From positions 10,243,270 to 10,307,269 of the forward strand of contig OX393568.1 in the NCBI GenBank assembly GCA_947652115.1: a DNA stretch of 64,000 nucleotides, in the 5' to 3' direction. The stretch comes from Blastomussa wellsi (taxonomy: Eukaryota; Cnidaria; Anthozoa; Scleractinia; Plerogyridae). The translations under genes were made by a program, and so were the position numbers. Below the pieces are notes generated by a model, which worked only from the letters and a program-made list of their open reading frames with translations, ran no database searches and was not told where the DNA came from. Numbering within the stretch: position 1 is the first letter of the stretch; each line of letters starts with the position of its first letter. This document shows positions 31,132-41,735 of the stretch, piece by piece.

Positions 31132-31712
31132 GGAAAGGCCTTGCCGCTATCAAAAAATTATCCGAGGCTGCCAAGGTGCCAGAAGACACTGCAAAAAAGT
31201 GGCTGGTCAAGCAAGCCCTCTGGCAGATATACCTGCCCGCTCCGAGGTGCATTCCTCGGCCAAAATTCGACATGTCCACACCCAACGCGGTCCACCAGGC
31301 GGACCTTTTTCTGCCACACGACAAACTGCCCTGGCGGGCGCAAAGTTTTCAAATACGCGCTGACTGTTTATCGACATGGCCAGCCGCTACAAAGAGGCCG
31401 GACCCTTGTCTTCGAAAAGTTCTGATAAGGTCGCCCAGGCCTTTCAGAAGATTTACAAGCGCTCGCCCCTGAAGTGGCCTCCACTGCTGCAGGTTGACCC
31501 CGGGCGCGAATTCATGGGCGCCGTTACAAAAGACATGGAAAAGCACAAAACCAATATCTGGTGCGGGCGCATTGACATTCACCGCAACCAGGCCATTGTT
31601 TAATGTTTCAACCGCACCCTTGCCGAACGGTTGTTCGGGTACCAGTACGCCGTGGAAATGCAACTCCCTCCTTGCGAGCGGTCCACTGCGTGGGTGAAAA
31701 GACTTCCTAAGT
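31132..31712 (+). pseudogene. Element III retroviral-type integrase, broken
   Basis: Pieces in shifting frames: KKLSEAAK region then PEDTAKKWLVKQALWQIYLP (N-terminal domain), HQADLF (first Asp), SRYKEAGPLSSK, LLQVDPGREFMGAV (second Asp), IDIHRNQAIV, then TAA at 31601-31603 and FNRTLAERLFGYQY. The stop occupies the codon where the catalytic Glu of the DDE triad is expected. With at least three frameshifts, it is inactive. Integrases of this type insert Polinton genomes. Confidence 0.72.
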
Positions 31713-31747
31713 AATACGCGCTTCACAAGGCTCTGTCAACCACCTTC

Positions 31748-33235
31748 TCATCTTTGGTGTAAATAACGTTTGTCTGCCGCTCCAAGGCTTTGATGAGCTT
31801 CCCGTACCCGCTGTTCCCTAGCAGCTTGAACACCTCCGCCTGCAGCGCCTTGCTTTTTTTCCACGTCTCCTGTCCGCCGCGCCTTGGTCACCTGCTCCAC
31901 GAACCAGGGAAAGATCTTGGCTGGTTGGTAGTTGATTGACCGATAGACGCGTGTGATCACTTCCCCGTTGTCCACATACCAACGCAGCAGAGGGGCGTAC
32001 ACCAACAGTCTCTCTGCGGACAGGGTGCCCACGAGTTTTTTCCCGTCTTTGCACTTTCTGCCGCTGACCGCTGACCTCGTCTTTCAAGATATCGATGCCT
32101 TTTTCTGTGCAGAAGGCCCGCATCTTTTCTAAAGCCTCAAGGCCAGGTGCCACGTCGAGATTGTTGTAGTAGCGCAGCCAGTCCGCGAAGGTGCGCATGC
32201 CCTTTTCTTTGAACAGGCGCTTACACCCGCCTCAACCCACCTCTCACCTCCGTGTCCACACATTGCGTGGTGAATGTGAATTTTCCGCCGCTTGGCTTCA
32301 TGGTCAAGCTACCGAAGAGATTCTAGGGAAGAGATATGTTTTGGATAAAACCTTCTAAAAAGCTGTCTGCGGGGCTTCGACTTTTTCGCCTGGGCAAACA
32401 ATTTTCGTATTCCCTTGGGCACACGTTTGGGCATGCCGTTGAAGATTACAAACTTTTGTGAATCTTGCGCAGCAATGAATACATGCATACGTTTTTGCAA
32501 GCTTTGCTATGGCTTTTATGACAAAGGTATGCCCCTCGTTAATGCCGATTGTCAGAATGTTTGACAGCTTGGCCAGCGAGTTTCTTCTAAGATGCCAAAC
32601 CACTTCGTTGTCTTCTCCCCACTCAGGCTCATAAACCTTTATGTGGAGCCAATCTGCAAAATCGACCCCCTTATTTAGATGCCTTTTAACCTTATCTAAT
32701 TCATCATTTTATAAAACAAGATGAGGGTTCCATCCTCGACGTTTTGCAACCAATAAGAATAGTTGTGCCTCAGATACAAGGATGTGTTAACTCTCTCTCG
32801 AATCTTTTCCATAAAATACTCTGAGGTTTTTTCCCTGTCGTTGGTTAATCGTCCATCTTATGAAACGTTGCCCTTCTTCCGTTCTTCCCTCAACCTCTGG
32901 TTCTATATTAAAGAATCTTTCAAGGGTTTGTTGGTAGTTCTCCCTCGATTTGACTTTCTGGGCAGGGATTGGATCAAACATCTTCAGGATGCTATCCATT
33001 TTTCTTGACCCCTTTTTTGCCTTGGGGGCACTCTTGGTTGGTATGGTTTTGAAAGTAGAAGTTTGATTTGACGCTCTTGGTCTTCTGGGGGTATGCGCTT
33101 ATCAAACACATTTCTAATTTCTGCTTGTATTTGTTCTATCATTTTTTAAAATGTTTCTTGATCAATTTCCGCTAGTTCCACTAGTTCTTGTTCTAAATTC
33201 TGCCACGTTTCTGGTTCAATTTCCTTTGCAGTCAT
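31748..33235 (-). pseudogene. Element III-1 DNA polymerase B with large internal deletion
   Basis: From 33235 the reading has a glutamate-rich N-terminus, IPPEDQERQ, KPYQPRVPP equivalents, and MDSILKMFDPIPAQKVKS. A zinc-finger segment (CIHCCARFTKVCNLQRHAQT) and HHxMCGHGGERWVE follow. The text then jumps to MRTFADWLRYYNNLD, and again after ILKDEVS to GTLSAERLLVYAPLLRWYV. The second jump removes motif A. Motif B and C regions lie partly beyond 31748 and are lost. Both jumps are shared with III-2. Protein-primed polymerases copy linear genomes, but this copy cannot. Confidence 0.72.
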
Positions 33236-33352
33236 CGGCAACTTTTGTATAACGTGCGAGAAAATATATGAGTTGCTTTTATGACAAGTATGCAAATCTC
33301 TAATTGCGTGCCTTTGATATAATGACAGGTATCAATCTCTAATTGGTTGACA
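33236..33352. promoter_or_regulatory. Intergenic spacer with repeated motif, upstream of Element III polymerase
   Basis: The motif caatctctaatt (or its inverse) occurs at least twice with ttgatataatgacagg between. III-2 has the same block at about 37795-37880 (atatcaaaggcacgcaatta repeated). A short spacer with direct repeats between two co-oriented genes is a plausible promoter or replication element. Confidence 0.35.
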
Positions 33353-33620
33353 TCAGCTCGTGCAAAACACGTTCCAAATTTTTCTTTGCCTTTTTTGTCT
33401 GCGAATTAGACGCTGTTTAAGCGTGCTCCCGCCGCAAGAAAGACATACGACGGTAATCGCACAAAACTCCAACGCCACAGCTGCGACATGGTGCGGGCCT
33501 TTTCATTCCTCTTTTGAGTTGAAATTTATGCTGCCCGCAATATGCTCCGACACACTTTTTACCACAATTCTCTTTCCGATTACGCATTAACCACATACAG
33601 TGGTTTGCTCCTTGTACCAT
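33353..33620 (-). pseudogene. Element III CxxC/zinc protein, frameshifted
   Basis: MVQGANHCMWLMRNRKENCG starts at 33620. Conserved cysteines follow in KKCVGAYCGQH, CRSCG and VLCDYR, then a frameshift leads to CGGSTLKQRLIRRQKR and the end at 33353. III-3 has a fuller version (51017-51331) reading CRICGEVVLCDYRLCLSC. Eight or more Cys/His suggest two zinc sites. The gene sits beside each terminus, ahead of the polymerase, so a replication or terminal-protein role is possible but unproven. Confidence 0.55.
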
Positions 33621-33700
33621 TGTGCTGTTGGAATAACATGGTGCCGCTTCTTTCTAATTACCCGAACAGCCAACGCCAAGCCAGGGGTTGTCCTTCCTTA

Positions 33701-34011
33701 AGTAGTATAGCCAGAGTCAAACAAATACACACCTGATCATTCAGCGCTTTAGTTTCCTGTTTTAAAGCTCCCAACGGCGAAGTTTTGTTTGCACATTTGC
33801 TTCCTCATTTGCTGAAGGCGAGATTTCGGTTGACTCGCGGACGACTCAGCTCCAACAAGTCGGAGCTGAGTCTTCTAGACATTTCGAAATCTCGACTTCA
33901 GCGATGAGGAAGCAATGCACAAACTGCTGTTTTTGCCGTTGGGAGCTTTAAAACAGGAAACTAAAGCGCTGAATGATCAGGTGTTAGTTGTTTGACTCTG
34001 ACTATACTACT
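33701..34011. repeat. Element III-1 right terminal palindrome, 311 bp
   Basis: Starts agtagtatagccagagtcaa and ends in its inverse, ctatactact. The inner arms share cacctgatcattcagcgctt, and near the apex gctccaacaagtcggagc forms a second hairpin. Near-identical to the left terminus. Confidence 0.82.
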
Positions 34012-34016
34012 GAATC

Positions 34017-34978
34017 TGTATCAGTAAAGAGTAATTTAGCTCCAGGATATTTTTCAAAATGAAATTGTAATGAAAATCGTAAATTAATAATTTACTTAAT
34101 TCTAGAATTGACATTCCAACAACATATGGCTTGTTCAAGAATAGTCTTTTCTTCTTTCTATGTATGGCAACTAAATTTTCTGAAAATATTTTAGAAGAAA
34201 TAAAATCTGGCTTACTTACCCTCTTAAATAATTTTCGTTCATTAGTTATCAATTTAACATTCATTCTCTTAAATTTTCTATAGTTTTACCATAAATGGAA
34301 TTATTAGCTACTGTAGCCTAAATAATTCCTTCTCAAATTCACTTTCACTTTCTTTTCTCTTCTCAGTATTAAAGTCAATATACTTCTTTAGAAATGCCTT
34401 TTCTTTAAATTCTAGAATTCTATGAACTTTCTTTAATTTCATTCCTAATTCTAAATATAATTTCAAATTACGATAATGTAAAATGTAATTTTTCTTAGAG
34501 AAGAGATTTGCAACTAATTTCTCAGAAGAATAACATTTTTCATTGAACTTGGAGAGTAGTTCTTTATTATAAGGTGAATCAATTCTTCACTAATTCTCAT
34601 TTTCTCAGGAGCTGAAGGGTAATCATTGTGTAAATTATGAAGTTTCTTTGGATATTCCAAATCAACTTCTAAAAATACCCTCTTCTCTTAGTCTCAAATA
34701 ATTCTTCCAAATTACTCTTTGGATTTATCCATCTAAATTTTCCTAGAGGTAATTTTTGAGACATTGCCGAGCCATAAAGATTATTTGCATCTAAATAAAT
34801 GATGTAATTTGAATTTTCATCTTTCTTATAATTATATAATTTGGTTTTATCAACTGGGTTGATAAAACAAGCTCCGACGAAGGGCTAACGCTCGAAACGT
34901 CAGCTCTTGATTCTCTTTACGGTGGCCAATTGACATTATCAACCCAGTTGATAAAACCAAATTATATTTTTATACTTA

Positions 34979-35016
<38 letters not shown>

Positions 35017-35716
35017 GCCATTAGTCATGAATTTATTATTTGCCCTTGAATATCTCTGTGATATATGACATACACCTCCTCTCATGCCTTTCTCAACAAA
35101 TTTATACATTCTCAGAGAAGACATCAATTCGATACGGACTCTTGTCATTCTAAGCGTAGCAGTCCAAGAAAGAGCAGGCAAAGTCAGAAAATGAAGAGGA
35201 TGCAATTAATAATACTCCAAAGATATTTTCCGAAAATTTTCGAAAATTTTCGAGAGAAATATTACGTCACTCTCTAAATACAAATCATGATATTCTCCTA
35301 AATTAGAAATTCTAAATTCTGTCCAAATTTTCGGAGCATGTAAATAATCTTCATCTTTCAGTTCTTCTTTCCTCAAAGAATTGTAAAATTCATTTTTCTT
35401 TGGTAATTGCTCTTCTAAGAATTTAGAAGATCAATTCATATATTCATAAGGATAAACACCTTTTCTCTTTATCAATTCTAATTTGTATCTTTCTCTAGAA
35501 AATATAAATTTTGAAAGAGGAAGAATTTCAATTAGATCTGAAAGAGATGATTTCAGAAATTGATAGGAGTCTAGAAAGACAATATCCTCATCAAAAGTAA
35601 AAGACAGGTACTTCTGCATTGAATGTGGAATTATTTTAATTTCTTTTTTGAAGTTACCAATTTCTTGCATAATGAAGTGAGAATCGTAATTTTTCAAATT
35701 ATGAAAAATGACATAC
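34017..35716 (-). pseudogene. Element II DNA polymerase B, middle segment
   Basis: From 35716 the reading gives VIFHNLKNYDSHFIMQEIG (exonuclease II region), VFLDSYQFLKSSL, KRKGVYPYEYMN, LHFLTLPALSWTATL and GMRGGVCHISQRY. After a small repeat insertion come IIYLDANNLYGSAMSQKLP (motif A), NNSIYGKTIEN (motif B), PYVVGMSILELSKLLIYDF and FTDTDS (motif C) at the Element III-1 junction. The motif order is diagnostic of Polinton protein-primed polymerases. Several frameshifts disable it. Confidence 0.8.
34831..35020. repeat. Penelope-type hairpin repeat with hammerhead-like core, inside the polymerase
   Basis: Inverted arms at 34836-34864 and 34937-34966 (ggttttatcaactgggttga) flank gacgaagggctaacgctcga, followed by aacgtcagc. 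This string is a familiar piece of Penelope-like retroelement termini and resembles a hammerhead core (CNGANGA, short stem, GAAA), with C where the core U is expected. The segment splits the polymerase reading between NNKFM and the YLDANNLYG strand. Confidence 0.55.
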
Positions 35717-35759
35717 TGGTACCACTTATTAACCGAGAGTGAGGTTATTACAGGGAAAT

Positions 35760-37613
35760 TGGACCAGAAACGTGGCAGAATTTAGAACAAGAACTAGCGG
35801 AACTAGCGGAAATTGATCAAAAAACATTTTAAAAAATGATAGAACAAATACAAGCAGAAAATCCGGAATGTGTTTGATAAGCGCATACCCCCAGAAGACC
35901 AAGAGCGTCAAATCAAACCTCTCCTTCCAAAACCATACCAACCAAGAGTGCCCCCAAGGCAAAAAAGGGGGGCAAGAAAAATGGATAGCATCCTGAAGAT
36001 GTTTGATCCAATCCCTGCCCAGAAAGTCAAATCGAGGGAGAACTACCAACAAACCCTTGAAAGATTCTTTAATATAGAACCAGAGGTTGAGGGAAGAACG
36101 GAAGAAGGGCAACGTTTCATAAGATGGACGATTAACCAATGACAGGGAAAAAACCTCAGAGTATTTTATGGAAAAGATTCGAGAGAGAGTTAACACATCC
36201 TTGTATCTGAGTCACAACTATTCTTATTGGTTGCAAAACGTCGAGGATGGAACCCTCATCTTGTTTTATAAAATGATGAATTAGATAAGGTTAAAAGGCA
36301 TCTAAATAAGGGGGTCAGTTTTGCAGATTGGCTCCACATAAAGGTTTATGAGCCTGAGTGGGGAGAAGACAACGAAGTGGTTTGGCATCTTAGAAGAAAC
36401 TCGCTGGCCAAGCTGTCGGCATTTACGAGGGGCATACCTTTGTCATAAAAGCCATAGCAAAGCTTGCAAAAACGTATGCATGTATTCATTGCTGCGCGAG
36501 ATTCACAAAAGTTTGTAATCTTCAACGACATGCCCAAACGTGTGCCCAAAGGGAATACGAAAATTGATTGCCCGGGCGAAAAAGTCGAAGCCCCGCAGAC
36601 AGCTTTTTAGAAGGTTTTATCCAAAACATATCTCTTCCCTAGAATCTCTTCGGTAGCTTGACCATGAAGCCAAGCGGCGGAAAATTCACATTCACCACGT
36701 AATGTGTGGACACGGAGGTGAGAGGTGGGTTGAGGCGTGTGTAAGCGCCTGTTCAAAGAAAAGGGCATGCGCACCTTCGCGGACTGGCTGCGCAACTACA
36801 ACAATCTCGACGTGGCACCTGGCCTTGAGGCTTTAGAAAAGATGCGGGCCTTCTGCACAGAAAAAGGCATCGATATCTTGAAAGACGCGGTCAGCGGTCA
36901 GCGGCAGAAAGCGCGGAGACGGGAAAAAACTCATGGGCGCCCTGTCCGCAGAGAGACTGTTGTTGTACGCCCCTCTGCTGCATTGGTATGTGGACAACGG
37001 GGAAGTGATCACATGCGTCTATTGGTCAATCAATTACCAACCGGCCAAGATCTTTCCCTGGTTCGTGGAGCAGGTGACTAAGGCGCGGCGCACAAGAGAC
37101 GTGGAAAAAAAGCAAGGCGCTGCAGGCGGAGGTGTTCAAGCTGCTAGGGAACAGCGGGTACGGGAAGCACATCAAAGCCTTGGAGCGGCAGACAAACGTT
37201 ATTTACACCAAAGCTGTAAGAAGGTGGTTGACAGAGCCTTGCGAATCGCGTATTTCCCCGATCTTGATGAGATCGGGCAGGCATGTGAGCTGGAAAGCCG
37301 CAAGCCAAGGATCAAAATCAGGCGACCGTTTCAGGTTGGAATCGCTGGAATTCTATTACGACTTTCTCGACAGGTATTTCGACAGAAGAGATTTTGAGCT
37401 GATCCAGATGGACACAGACAGCAACTACATGGTCATCTCTGGTGAGCAGCTCGAGGACCTTGTCAGGCCAGAGCTGCAAGCAGAATTCGAGACGCAGAAG
37501 AAACAGTGGCTGGCTTCGGACAAATGGAGCGGCCGCACGCCCAGGCTCTTCAAACTTTGGTGCGTGGGCAGCCGGATGATCGCGCTCTGCTCTGCTCATG
37601 CGGGCAGCATAAA
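35760..37613 (+). pseudogene. Element III-2 DNA polymerase B, deleted and frameshifted
   Basis: Includes the N-terminal acidic region, MDSILKMFDPIPAQKVKS, zinc-finger remnants near 36480 and a GHGGERWVE equivalent. The same two internal jumps as III-1 then lead to MRTFADWLRNYNNLD and GALSAERLLLYAPLLHWYV. It goes further than III-1: LLGNSGYGK (motif B), VYQ-region text, FYYDFLDRYFDRRDFELIQM, MDTDSNYMVIS (motif C) and DKWSGRTP. Motif A lies in the deletion. Nearly identical to 31748-33235 in inverse orientation. Confidence 0.75.
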
Positions 37614-37885
37614 TTTCAACTCAAAAGAGGAATGAAAAGGCCTGCACCATGTTGCAGCTGTGGTGTTGGAGTTTTGTGCGATTACCGTCGTATGTCTTTC
37701 TTGCGGCGGGAGCACGCTTAAACAGCGTCTAATTCGCAGACAAAAAAGGCAAAGAAAAATTTGGAACGTGTTTTGCACGAGCTGATGTCAACCAATTAGA
37801 GATTGATACCTGTCATTATATCAAAGGCACGCAATTAGAGATTTGCATACTTGTTATTATATCAAAGGCACGCAATTAGAGAGCG
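37588..37885 (+). pseudogene. Element III-2 CxxC gene fragment and spacer, permuted position
   Basis: Joined directly behind the polymerase C-terminus at about 37595 (ALCSAHAGS), the reading becomes the interior of the CxxC gene (HKFQLKRGMKRPAPCCSCG, VLCDYR, CGGSTLKQRL), then the spacer with repeated caattagaga. In III-1 and III-3 this gene precedes the polymerase. Here it follows it, so the copy is permuted or recombined. Confidence 0.6.
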
Positions 37886-38200
37886 ATGAGCTATCTACAA
37901 AATATATGATTACTATACACAGTACCAGGCCTGCAAATGACAGGTCGGATGCCATATTGCAGAATTGCTCCATAACACGTTACAAACGCAAAACTGTCGG
38001 AGCCTTGGTGTATTGCGAGGTCTGAGATTTCCCTGAAATGACCGAACGGACGAGGTTAATAAATTATTTATTAACACACTGACCTGTGTTTACAAGTGTT
38101 TGACCCTTAAAAGCTAATGCAAAGATGGGCCCAGTTTGTGATTGAATTTTGAACACGTGGGAAGAACTTGCAGTTATTTCAGGGACGCTTGCGATGAATA

Positions 38201-39047
38201 TTAATCTTCGTCGTCGCTCTCAATGACATAACATCGGTTTTTTCCTTGTTGGATCAATTTCACTGAGCCACTGAAGATCTGAAAGTAACATCCAGAGATA
38301 CTGCTGATATTCGCTCCAGGAAAAATACCATTTGAAGCTGCTGGAACGCTCACAGTATTTACAGCTCATTCAGCCAAACAAGCATTTCGCGGCCATCTCG
38401 AATTGGATCCGTCAGCATGGAAACGTCTCCCCAGCAGAATTTACGGCTCTCATCACGTTCTCTAAACACGAAATGCAGGGACAGAATCCACCACATGGTT
38501 CTCTGAAGGGCTACGGGATTTTCTGCACCGAATGCGCCACTCTGAAAAAGCTTTTCTTCTTCTTCAGTCAGCGAGCCGAGTCGCGTCGGGACGGTTGCCT
38601 TGCCTTGCACAACGAGGTTTTTACGCTTGGCTTCCAGCACTTTTCGAGAAAAAACTCATCGTCCTTCAGAATGTTCATCTTGGACCCAGAATTAGACAGA
38701 AACCTCTGGATACTTCTCTACAGTTCTGTCAAAATACTTGGCTCTTATTCCTCGCCATTGATTTTCCTTACGTCTTTAAAGAACTTTCCCAGGAGATGGT
38801 CAAGTTCTTCCGGTGGCAAGTCCAAAATCTGAACATTTGTCTTGTTCATGTTGCAAAGAAAACGGTAAAAACACTTCATGTCACTTGGCGTTTTTTCGCA
38901 GTGTTTTCACTTTTCTGTTCTTGAACAAAAAAAATTTTCGTCTTCGTGAGTGATAACTTTGTTCATGTTGTTTTGCTCAGTTTTGGCCTGTTCTTCGTCC
39001 TTTGGATAATAAAATGCGCTACCGCTATGGTTCTCTTCGTCGCTCAT
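38201..39047 (-). pseudogene. Crypton-like tyrosine recombinase (DUF3504 type), broken
   Basis: Minus strand from 39047: MSDEENHSGSAFYYPKDEE, then FLCNMNKTNVQILDLPPEEL and LGKFFKDVRKINGEE (the SAM-like core-binding region), SGSKMNILKDDEF and EAKRKNLVVQGKA. Next come LQRTMWWILSLHFVFRERDE with the expected catalytic Arg, KFCWGDVSMLTD, and the far C-terminus CYVIESDDED at 38201. The domain is the Crypton-derived recombinase known from ZMYM/QRICH1/KIAA1958 proteins. Frameshifts and a deletion between the catalytic half and the tail inactivate it. Confidence 0.72.
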
Positions 39048-39276
39048 ACTAAAGAAGTATCTGTATGCTAGTTTTTCTTTCAGTTATTGAAAATATAGTT
39101 GTACTTTGTCCATATTTTTTGTTGTTTTCGCCCACGCGCTCATAGCTTTCACTCACAACTTAACAAAGCCGTAGAGCCTAGAAAAATTTTCATAATGCCC
39201 GGTCATTACAAGAAAATCTTGCTCGCCCAGAAGCCAATCAGAGCGTGCATACTATTGTAGCCTTATACTAATGGTA

Positions 39277-40821
39277 ATTTATTAGAAATTCTATAATTCA
39301 AATTACATGACTGATGTGCTGATCCCCTATAAAAACCTGTGATGTGATCATGATCTCTTACTCTAATTTCTCCTTCTTTGTATTTCTTACGACATAGATA
39401 TCAATGATCTTCTCTCGTAAAAGAATAAATATCTTCGAGTGTCATTTTCATTTCTCTAGAAAAATGTTCTTTGATCATTTCTCTCACAAACTCTTTTTCT
39501 CTAAGAATTGATTTCAAAAAATTATGAATTGGATTTTCTCTTCTATAAATCTTTACTTCTTTCGAAAGAGTTGGATTATAAAAGCAAACTAACTTGTAAG
39601 CATAAGAACAACATTCATGAGTCGTGATGTCTGTCTTTTTTTTAAGAGAGCTTCCATATCAGCATATATACAGAATGGTATGGGTAATTCTTTGTATTTC
39701 TCTTTGAATTGAATAAATGATTTATTTTTCGGCATAATAATTTTTTGATCTTTGTAAATTTCAAGACACTCATTCTCATGTTCTTTTAATTTATCGAATG
39801 TATAAAAACAGTCCAGACAATATTCACAAAAGAATTTTTTATTTTTATTCTTGGTATGATTATATAAGAGTGAATTTAATTTTTTTGTATAAATATAATG
39901 TGATTTCTCTCCTTCTGTGATTAGAAGAAGAGACATAAGATCTTTGTATTTTGTCTTGGCTATATACATTGGAAAAAATTCTTCGTCTTCATAAGAATAT
40001 ATAAATACATTTGTCATTCTTTTTTCTATGAGAGGAATATCTTTTATTTCTACAGGAAATTTAATTCCATCATAATCCAAAGAATTTAGAAGATTAGAAT
40101 ATTTTTTTGGATCTTGTGGATTCTTCTCAAATTTATTTTTGTGATATAAATGGCAATAAAGAAAACAGCGATTATCTTCATTCTTTATAGTAATTAATCC
40201 TTTCTTAGAATTTCTTAATTTCTGAGGTAATTGGATATAAGAAGAAGCTCTTAGAGGTTTAGGCTTAACAACATTCAGAAATTGTGATTTGATATATTTA
40301 ATTACCCAATTACGTCCATCAGAAATCCAATTAGAAATTTGATTACTCAGATTATTATTTATTTTTCTAATGTTATCGTCTATTTCTTCAGAATTAATTA
40401 GAAGTTGTGTCTTAGAATTGAAGTAGCCATCTTTTTCTTCTCTCTCAAATCTATTTTCTATGAATTTGTCTTTTTCAAAGATGACATGAAGTGTAACAGA
40501 AAATTTGATATTCTTGAAGAGATCTAAATCTTTGAGAAGTTGATCTCTGATGAGAGGAAGAATTTGATTTAATCTTTCAAGAGGAAAATTATTATTTCTC
40601 ATATGATAAATGATTTCATAGGTCTTTATAAAGCCACGTATTGCTTTTTCTCTAAGAATAATCTCATTATTACTGGCCTGTCTAATATATTTAGATTCAT
40701 AATCTCGTACCATTTCTTTGACTCTATTTCTAGAAGGTAAAAAATTTCTTTTATTTAATTGTCTTTCGCATTCTATTCTTTCTATCAATTCATCTCGCGA
40801 AAGTTTTTGTATTTTATCCAT
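39277..40821 (-). pseudogene. Element II DNA polymerase B, N-terminal segment
   Basis: Start ATG at 40821 (MDKIQKLSRDELIERIECER). A continuous 410-codon frame follows: SYIQLPQKLRNSKKGLITIK, DNRCFLYCHLYHKNK, FFCEYCLDCFYTFDKLKEHE (zinc finger) and IPFCIYADMEALLKK, where the exonuclease Asp-x-Glu lies. A frameshift near 39640 follows, then VRDHDHITGFYRGSAHQSC and NYRISNKLP up to the 39271 insertion. This is the typical N-terminal third of a Polinton polymerase. It starts 20 bases after the integrase stop in the same direction. Confidence 0.82.
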
Positions 40822-40841
40822 ATAATCAAATTAGATAAATT

Positions 40842-41725
40842 TCAAATTTTTTCAAGATCTTTGAGAGGTATCCATGAATTAAGTTATTTTGGATATCCAG
40901 ACCATGATACTAAAGCTTTTTTCTTCTTTTTATCTTTTCTAATGACTTTATCAATTCTGAAGACATCTTGATGAGATTTTTGTAATTCTTCTTCATAGAA
41001 AGATCCTTTGATTTCTTCTGACCTCATACCTTTCACTCTATAAGTAATAGAGGGGGTAAGTTTCTAAAGAAATAGGATTGGTAGGATTTATCCCAGAAAT
41101 TATAAATATTTCTTCACTCCAATTAGGAGTATATCCTTTTTCAAATACTTTCCTGTTATATTTACTTATTCTGACTTTATCACCCTCGAGGAATTTAGGA
41201 GAGAGATATCTTTCTCTTCCTCTGGAAAGATTGAAATAGACAGTCCCTTCATTTTCCTTCTTAGAGGCATCTACAGGCTTTCGGTAGAATGTCTAAATAT
41301 TTTGTATGATTCTGTGTAGAAAATCGTTTACACATCTTCTCTTTCATAGTTCTATTCCATCTTTCAACAACACTACTCTTCTCTTCATTTTCTGTAGAAT
41401 ATAAGTGAATATGTTCTTGAGAGAGTAATTTCTTTAAATCTTGATTATAGAATTCTTTTCCTTTATCAGTCCATAAGAATTTTGGTTTTCTTCCCTCAGA
41501 GAATATTTCTTTGAATGCTCTAGTCACACTTTCTCCTTTCTTGTCTTTTAAAGGTTTAATCCATCCATATTCTAAAGATGTCTATAACCATTAATAAATA
41601 TTTGGTTCTTTTATTCCACTTCGAGAATTTCATTTCAACTAAATCTGCAGACAATCACTCGCCGCCAAGTAAATTTCTTCTTCGCAGGCTTATGTAATTC
41701 TTTAGCTAATTCTTCTTGCCAACTC
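40842..41725 (-). pseudogene. Element II integrase with C-terminal chromodomain, frameshifted
   Basis: From 41725: WQEELAKELHKPAKKKF, then, after a shift, ADLVEMKFSKWNKRTKYLLM (first Asp). Next come FLWTDKGKEFYNQDLKKLL (second Asp) and EKSSVVERWNRTMKEKM (Glu), so the DDE triad is present. Then PKFLEGDKVRISKYNRKVFE, GYTPNWSEEIF (SH3-like DNA-binding domain) and a chromodomain end (NSWIPLKDLEKI) at 40842. Three or more frameshifts. The enzyme family inserts Polinton-like DNA and resembles Ty3-type integrases with chromodomains. Confidence 0.78.
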
Positions 41726-41735
41726 TACGGCTTCT

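Larger units (their letters stand above)
29151..34011. mobile_element. Element III-1: 4861-bp Polinton-like element with palindromic ends
   Basis: Bounded by GAATC duplications (29146-29150 and 34012-34016). Each end is a long palindrome (29151-29450 and 33701-34011) starting agttgtatag or agtagtatag, and inverted similarity continues inward to about 29597. Left half, plus strand: membrane proteins, a conserved coral-type gene and integrase. Right half, minus strand: a CxxC gene and polymerase. It is inserted in motif C of the Element II polymerase. An internal deletion in the polymerase, frameshifts, and a stop at the integrase Glu make it non-autonomous now. Confidence 0.85.
35722..39271. 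mobile_element. 3.55-kb insertion: Element III-2 fragment plus Crypton-like recombinase
   Basis: Flanked by TGGTA at 35717-35721 and 39272-39276, and splitting the Element II polymerase between the NKLP and VIFHNL segments. It contains an Element III polymerase copy and CxxC fragment (35760-37885, plus) and a Crypton-like gene (38201-39047, minus). It has no long palindromic ends, unlike III-1. Whether it was one insertion or two cannot be decided from the sequence alone. Confidence 0.65.
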
